The notes beneath the pieces are model-generated. The model saw nothing but the letters and a program-made list of their open reading frames with translations. It was not told where the DNA came from and made no database searches. The position numbers were made by a program, and so were the translations under genes. Of a stretch of 64,000 bases of DNA, positions 58,001 through 64,000 are shown piece by piece. Location of the stretch: positions 44,552,501 through 44,616,500 of the forward strand of contig CP136890.1 of the NCBI GenBank assembly GCA_034359265.1. Reading direction: 5' to 3'. Each line of letters starts with the position of its first letter. The first letter of the stretch is position 1. Source of the stretch: Canna indica (lineage: Eukaryota > Streptophyta > Magnoliopsida > Zingiberales > Cannaceae).

Positions 58001-58666
58001 TTGAAGTTGAACTGCTCTCTTGGCTGCTCCTCTACTTCACTTATATTTTGCATCTTCTTTCTACAAATGGAGTCGGCCAAATCTTCCTCAAGTATGCAGC
58101 GAAAAGAGTTTATTGGAATGGTTTACAAGAAAGCTACTTCTGCTCCGAATAAGGGCGTGTCATCTTCCAATCTTGAAGAAAAGGATGTGACGACTTCCAA
58201 TCCGATGTCAAATGAAGAAGCCCTTCTCCTCCTTCTTGTGGTCTCCCAATGCAAGTCTGGCTTGGCCATCGTCCTATAGATCATCTTCCAAGAAAGGGTC
58301 GAGGTTTGCAGTTTAATGTTCATGATTCTCTATATAGGGTTTGTATTCCTGAGGGGGAGATTTTTATGGCAAATATTTCCTATTCTAGCATTATTTTTTT
58401 AAGCTGACTCAGTTGAAACTACTTCATTTGATATCAATGTTCATGATTCCAATTCTGTCAAGACTGGTCTTTCTCTACCTTCTACATATTCAGTTCTTGA
58501 ATATCAGCATTAGGATCCTGCTATTGTTGCATAAACAAAGGAATCTCTACCAAGCCCTTCTGCTAGTATTCCTCTAGTTGCAATTGAGGAATAACCAATT
58601 GAAACTGCATGTACAGTACCTGAGGGTGAGTACTCATGTGAAGTCTCAGCCTAGTTCCCGTTCAAA
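58001..58666 (+). pseudogene. Post-pol ORF of D, 5' part, broken by CACTA
   Basis: A start at 58064 gives MESAKSSSSMQRKEFIGMVYKKATSAPNKG, a basic, Ser-rich opening; stops follow from 58277. Text resumes in pieces (TSFDINVHDSNSVKTG) up to the CACTA insertion. It corresponds in position to the D' ORF at 18012. Function unknown. Confidence 0.5.
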
Positions 58667-60446
58667 CACTACTAGAAATTAGGGTATTTGCGATGGCGAT
58701 TTTGCGACCGCAGCACAGCCGTCGCAAATTGTGATGGTTATGTGACCGCTGGTGTCAAGGGGCACATGTCCCATGAAATTGCGATGGTATTGCGACCGCA
58801 CATGTCGCCGTCGCAAATTGGAAACCTCCGCGACGGTGCAATGACCATTCAGCGACAGTCATTTGCGACCATTTCGTACGGTCGCAAAACCATCAGAGAG
58901 TAAATTTTATTTAGCCCGCCCTTTATTTTTCTATTACCCCGCTCACTCTCCCGATCGTCACTCTCTGTCTCTCACTCTCTCTCTGACCTCTCTGGTGCCG
59001 ATCGCCGCCCACCACCTGTGCCGCTGGTACTCCCCTCTCCATCTCTCTCCCTCTCTCTCTCACTCTGGCCTCCGAAACCCTAGCCGCCGCCTCCACCTAC
59101 TAGGTTGTTCCCCAACTACCCTTCGCCTTCTTCGACTTCTTCCACCCATCTTCCGCCGCCGTCCATGCCCAAGAAGTCCTTCCTTCATCGCATCTTGCCG
59201 CTCGTCGTCGTGGGCTCAACAGGTCTGCTTCTATGACTTTTTTTTTGTTGGATGCTTCTAGGTTTGTGAATCCAAGCAATCGATTGCGCTGGCGCATTTT
59301 TCATCACTTGGATCCTTTTCCTCCACTGCTAACCTGATCCACATTTATGTTTCTTTCCCGAGCAAGATGAACCTTTAGGGTTTTATTTACTTATTTCTTA
59401 TGATCTGCTTCATATAAACTAGTCGAATGGTAATTATCTCGAAATTATAGAGGATCCAACTATCTTCATTTAAGTTCAGAACATATCGTTTATAGGCATA
59501 TATTGATTCAATTCTAGCTAAAAAAAATTTAGTCAGCAAATTTGTTTAAATGATGAATTACAAGGTGCTTGTCAGCTTGTCGTGCCATTGAGGAAATGCA
59601 TCTAGTTAATAAGCTCAGACCAAATCAATATTGATAGAGACATAACTGATTGAACACCATAAAATGGTTCGGGTTCTGTTATGAAATAAAATTTACTAAA
59701 TTGTTATTTGAACATTCTTACTCCCATCTACAAAACAGCAATCTTACACATTCAAGGTTCTCCATTTGGATGTAGAAAAGTAGGGTAAAGATAAGAGATT
59801 ACAGAAAAGATAAATTGATTCTCTTCTCTGGTTGCAACAAGTAGGAGTAACTGGGGAGAATTTATTCTCTCCCAGGGCCAACTTTCCTTCTCTCTGAAAC
59901 TGCAACTTTTTAATGAAGGAAAGAAATGTGCTTATCCAAAATAAGAGGGACAAAATAAGATAATTTGGAATGACTACTCTTCGTGAATTAAGTTAATTAA
60001 ATGGACGAGGACATGAGTCTGCTTAATATTTTAAATATTAGCATATATGTTTATTTATATAGTTCAATGTCTAATTTTTTATACATAGGTCTTAGTCCTT
60101 TTGATTGAACTGAGATCTTCAAATACATGTTTATTAAGGACTACTTTTATGGCATGACCTTTACAACTTTCTATATTTCTTATTATCATTGTTGAATTAT
60201 GGCCACAAGGGTTTGAATATAATTGTAATGCTAGTTTTTACTTCCCAGTTCATATGCTTTCCCTCAATTAATGCTTGCTCATGTGTTTTTACTTCTCAGT
60301 TCATATGTTTGTTTATATAGTTCAATGATGTCATAATCTTAAATTTCATTCAATTTCGTTCAATTTCCCTATTGATAATATGTATAGTTTTATTTTTTTA
60401 TTTCAGGTTTAATATATAGTGTCATAATCTTACGAGACAAGTGAAG

Positions 60447-63110
60447 ATGTCGGGACCTTCCATGCTCGCCGCAGTTCCATCGCCACCACCACCACAACCA
60501 CCGGCCCCGGAGACTCGAGGTTGTCGTAGGCCTCGTGGGCCTAATCGAGGGGCTCGTGCAACTTCATCGATCGACCAACGTCAGCAGATATCGCTGCACG
60601 ATCTAAATTAAGTATCAAAGTTTATTTTTTATAATTATTAATTAATTAATTACTACTTATGTTGTTATACTTGAGTTGTAGATTCAAGCAAGACGATGTT
60701 GCTCGCAACATCACCTCTATTATCAAGAGGTTTTTTCGGGAGCCGTGGCATTCATGGACCCACGTGTCGCAGCACAATTGAGATTCATTATGGTCCGAGT
60801 TTGAGGTACGTAGTTTATTAATTTTAGATACTGTTACTAATTAATTTTAGGTGGACTTAAATGTTATTATAGTCTAATTGAAGTTTATTGGTGAAGTTTA
60901 TTACTAAAGTATTTATTAGTGTTCATTGATATTGTATCGGCTTTTGGAATGATACTATACTATATTAGCATAGTTTTGGAATGATACTTCCATCTGGGAT
61001 CTTTTCTACTATTACTAGAAGATGATTTCATAATTTAAACTAGACTGCAAGATAAGAAAGAACTTGGGATCAGACATTAAAGATGAAAAAAATAAGAAAC
61101 TCTCAGCATGCTGAGAATTTCGAGCTGGAACTCTCAGCATGCTGACTTGCTGAGAATGAATTCTCAGCATATTCATTCTCAGCATGCTAAAACTCTCGGC
61201 ATGCTGAGAGTTTCTTCAGCATGCTGAGAATGAATTCTCAAAACAATTGAAAATTAAAAAAAACAAAAATTGAAATATGAAAAAGGAGAGAAACTGAGAA
61301 AGAAAATAAATATACATAGCTATTAAAAGATAATAGTTATGTTCGCAGTAGATATAAGATCATCAAGTATGGTGAGTCATCTATTTCTGATTGATTATTA
61401 TTATATTTGGTTACTTGGGACTTTATTGATGCATGTAAGTTATCATTATAGTTTTACAAGGAGAGACTAGGCCATAATGCTGCCTTTATGAGATGTCCTT
61501 CAAACATTATGCTAATGAATTTTACGAGCATGCCAAAGATTGTAAGATGCTTTAGTAGTAGCATAAAATAGAAAACATGTATGTGCTACCGCTAACAGAG
61601 AATATGCTTAATTATTTGTCACACCACACAATTCTGTTGCTTATTTACTGATGTTGTTTGCTTTTCCCTCTGACAATTTCTGCCTTAGAGTGATTTAGTT
61701 CATGAATTCATGATGGATATTGTTGAGAATATCAAGTAGGAATAATGCAATAAGGAAATCAATTCAATTGGTTTTCTTCTAGTAGTTTCCTGTTAGCTTT
61801 ATGTTATTACTTTTTGCTTTATTTAGTCTTGCCATTAGGGATGACTCTTTATTTACTTCTTCCTTTGTTTCATTTGAGTTGTACATTCTCTGAATTTTGA
61901 TAACTCAGTGATATATTTATGGACACATGTTGGTTTCATTTGAGTTGTAGCTTTTAGGATTTATGAAACAACTTTTATTAATATATTAAAGTAAGTAGTT
62001 ATCATGCTTTACTAGATATAATTTTTCAAGCTAATATTTTCTTTTTGTAGGCCCGATATACCTGGGATCCCGCCATTGAGGCTCATGTGATGGATTCTTG
62101 GGAAGCTTACAATAACATGTTTTTCAAGGATATCCTCCATCGGGCGCGGGATGAGGTGCACGTGAGTATAGGCGGTAACAGAGATACACCTATGGATGCG
62201 CTCAAGGGACACAGACCAATCTGGATGGAGGTCGACGTATGGGATTGGCTATGCGACATTTGAGCATCAGAGGGATGGCAGTGTGCCTCCCGGACGGCGC
62301 ACCAAAATTGGATGACGCTGGTCGAGGGATCGGTCGGCCGACATACAGGTGGGTCCATCCCATTTATCAGCCACGAGCGTCGATTGGTAAGTAATTTAAT
62401 AACTATTTTTATTATTCATTTATTATTATAGAAAAACTAATTATATTTATTTTATTGTAGAAGACGCGAGATGCGCAGGGGACGCTCATCCATGCTGATC
62501 CTCCGAGGGTCTTCAAGGAGACACATAGATACCAGCGTGGTACTCGTCGGGGTGAGTTCATCAGTAGGAGGCCGGAGACGGTACTGGTAAGATAATATTT
62601 TAAAAAAATTATGTAGTTCTATTATGTATAATTAATTTACTTTTATTTAAATGCCACGTATAGTGAGTTGGTGACCCAGCGGGGAGGTGATCCTGCGCAG
62701 CATCAGCTTGATGCTGACACATGGATGCGGGTGGAAGGCATCGGCCACGGCCATGTATATGGCATTGGCACAATTACTCACACATGGGCGTTGTTGCAGC
62801 TGCATGATGCAGGGTCGTCTGCTTTCACCTCGTTCGTCGTTGGTCCATCAATATCACGTGCGGATCAAGACCGATTAGTGGCCGTCGAGACTACTTAGGC
62901 ATGCCTCAGTGCCGACATGGCCGCTATGAGAGATACTGTGATGCACAAGGCTCAGCATATGACGCAGATGGCTTAGCATATGGCGTAGATGACCCAGTAC
63001 ATGGCACATATATCTTCTATCATACCTGGTGCTCTAGCTCCTCCGCCTCCCCCATCATTCGGCGTGACGACATCAGCATCGGATCCATCATCATCATCGA
63101 CGCCGATTGA
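60447..63110 (+). pseudogene. CACTA accessory gene (Ptta/En/Spm, Transposase_24-like)
   Basis: Probable exons: (1) from ATG 60447, MSGPSMLAAVPSPPPPQPP, Pro- and Arg-rich; (2) after TTGTAG near 60681, FKQDDVARNITSIIKRFFREPWHSW, with a TGA inside; (3) after TTTTTGTAG near 62051, ARYTWDPAIEAHVMDSWEAYNN, then MDALKGHRPIWMEVDVWDWLCDI, a stop, and HTGGSIPFISHERRL; (4) after TATTGTAG near 62460, DPPRVFKETHRYQRGTRRGEF; (5) from about 62665, VTQRGGDPAQHQLDADTWM and a C-terminal coiled stretch (MTQMA, MTQYMAH) with a Pro-rich end. The motifs match the plant En/Spm accessory family. Two or more in-frame stops make it a probable pseudogene. The product would be expected to bind the subterminal repeats. 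Confidence 0.72.
61098..61231. repeat. Cluster of CTCAGCATGCTGAG palindromes in a CACTA intron
   Basis: Within about 135 bp the palindrome CTCAGCATGCTGAG or close variants occurs about six times, with GAATGAATTCTCAGCAT links between. It is confined to the intron-like region between exons 2 and 3. Confidence 0.85.
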
Positions 63111-63613
63111 TGTACTTTTTTGATATTTTATTTTGATATGATGTAAACATTATTATTTTGATACGATGTAAATAATATTTTGATATCTATATATTATAAT
63201 TTGTTGTCTTTTGTTTGTATATTAATTAAATATTGGAATAAGAATTTATATATATATTTTAAATAAATATATATATATATATTTATGTGCGACGGTTTTG
63301 CGACTGTCGACGCCGTCGCAAATCCCCATCTACATGGTTGCGTAAAGCAGTCGCAAAAAATTGTGCGATAGTCTTTGCGATGGTAACGTGCGGTCACCAT
63401 ATCAGTCGCAAAACTCTATGTGATGGCTTTTGCGACGCTAGTAGGTGGTCGCAATATATGCATCTTTGGCGATGGTGTCGTGGCGGTCACGTAATATCTA
63501 CGATGATCCTATCTGCGACGGAAGTTTACGACTGCTAATGTCGTCGCAATTGCTCTTCTGTGACAGCATTGCGATCACTTTAGCCATCGCAGATGACGAA
63601 GTTTTTAGTAGTG

Positions 63614-64000
63614 AAATAAGAAATCCTCTGGTGCCACAATTGCTAGTGAACAGTCTATTCTTGATGAACTCTTTAATGCAAGGGAAACCTTGTCTCGGCC
63701 TCAATAATAGCTTATTTCTATTGAGAAGAAAGTCATTAAGCACTTCACTACTACTTCAACAAGTCTTATTTCTCTCTCCTCTAGTGGTCTTTCAAATTCT
63801 TCAAAGCTTTGATTGATCTTAGTACTCTTACTACTTCTCCTTTGGCTTATTATGCCAAAAAGGGGGAGAAATGATACATCTAGGAGCAACCTTATTTATC
63901 TTGTCTATTCTTTGGTTGTAATTGTATTCTGGTTTGACTACTGTAACTGTTTGTTTGTTTGTGTGACTTTGCTGGTAGTAATTTTTGGATGAGTGGATGA
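63614..64000 (+). other. Element D, continuation downstream of the CACTA insertion
   Basis: The interrupted D sequence resumes after AAA. It shows remnants of the post-pol ORF, then TGCCAAAAAGGGGGAGAAATG (about 63853-63873) and GGTTGTAATTGTATTCTGG, which match the upstream PPT-like zone of D' (19325-19400). The true PPT and 3' LTR would lie beyond the window. Confidence 0.65.

Larger units (their letters stand above)
58667..63613 (+). mobile_element. CACTA (En/Spm-type) transposon, 4.9 kb, non-autonomous
   Basis: Ends CACTACTAGAAA and TTTTTAGTAGTG; TSD AAA at 58664-58666 and 63614-63616. Subterminal zones (58680-58900 and 63285-63600) are dense in TTGCGACGG / CCGTCGCAA motifs in both directions. 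One multi-exon gene of the Transposase_24 type is inside; the large CACTA transposase is absent. CT-rich tracts (58940-59070) and (TA)n tracts (about 63245-63285) occur. Confidence 0.93.

Noticed and set aside
58863..59261. 132-aa ORF, Ser/Leu/Pro-rich
   Set aside because: It is built from CT-rich microsatellite DNA in the 5' part of a CACTA element. The codon pattern is low complexity and no domain is visible.
62107..62358. Minus-strand 83-aa ORF and other shadow ORFs over the CACTA gene
   Set aside because: They overlap plus-strand exons with recognisable family motifs and have no motif of their own.
1..64000. Host protein-coding genes, tRNAs or microRNA hairpins
   Set aside because: Every long ORF could be tied to a transposon domain or repeat, and no tRNA-like cloverleaf was noticed. 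The hairpins found sit in LTRs or element tails. A computational scan (tRNAscan-SE, BUSCO-type search) would be decisive.

Overview
This window is plant nuclear DNA, from a large, repeat-rich angiosperm genome. The species cannot be told from the sequence alone. I found no host gene, tRNA, rRNA or CRISPR array. Almost every base belongs to a transposable element, and the layout is a set of nested insertions. Many of these can be proved by exact target-site duplications (TSDs). Names used below (Copia-1, A, B, C, D, D', G1, G2, G-I) are local labels only.

Layout. 1-4210: a decayed SIRE-like Ty1/copia pol (Copia-1), split by a solo LTR at 2686-3562 (TSD CTATT). 4211-9336: copia element A, with a 5' LTR, primer-binding site and gag but no pol; its gag is split by a reverse solo LTR at 5531-6796 (TSD AAGGG). 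9337-17764: copia element B, again gag without pol, split just after gag by the deleted Ty3/gypsy element G1 (12268-17144, TSD TGAAG). 17765-20549: 3' half of a second copia family (D') with an env-position ORF and 3' LTR. 20550-21020: repeat scraps. 21021-41489: one copy of a gypsy LTR (G-I) cut by three insertions: a reverse copia solo LTR (21677-22922, TSD CAGCG), the nearly full-length Tekay/Del-like gypsy element G2 (24969-38354, TSD GTTAT), and a CACTA transposon (38484-41229). The 3' LTR of G2 itself holds a Mutator-like element (33881-38170, 9-bp TSD AATTTGAAA), which holds another solo copia LTR (34815-36182, TSD AGAAC). 41490-47787: copia element C on the minus strand, gag without pol, with a small LTR-PBS-LTR insertion in gag. 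47788-49051: a second copy of the G-I LTR. 49052-52668: an unknown scrap, a copia LTR fragment and a short internally deleted copia. 52669-64000: copia element D, whose 5' LTR holds a solo gypsy LTR (55094-56985, TSD CAATA) and whose internal region holds a second CACTA transposon (58667-63613, TSD AAA).

How the parts work together. A, B and C form one family: a gag with an N-terminal UBN2-type domain, a first zinc knuckle, a long coiled coil and a second zinc knuckle, followed not by protease/integrase/RT but by 0.6-2.4 kb of non-coding DNA. They look non-autonomous and would need enzymes supplied by another copia element. The non-coding tail keeps a small stem-loop whose base pairs change in a compensated way between the three copies. 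The gypsy LTRs (G1, G2, G-I) share two further conserved hairpins and what looks like a splice donor and acceptor inside the LTR. These candidate RNA features are the most interesting signals here. All coding regions except parts of G2 pol, the MULE transposase and the B gag C-terminus are clearly broken.
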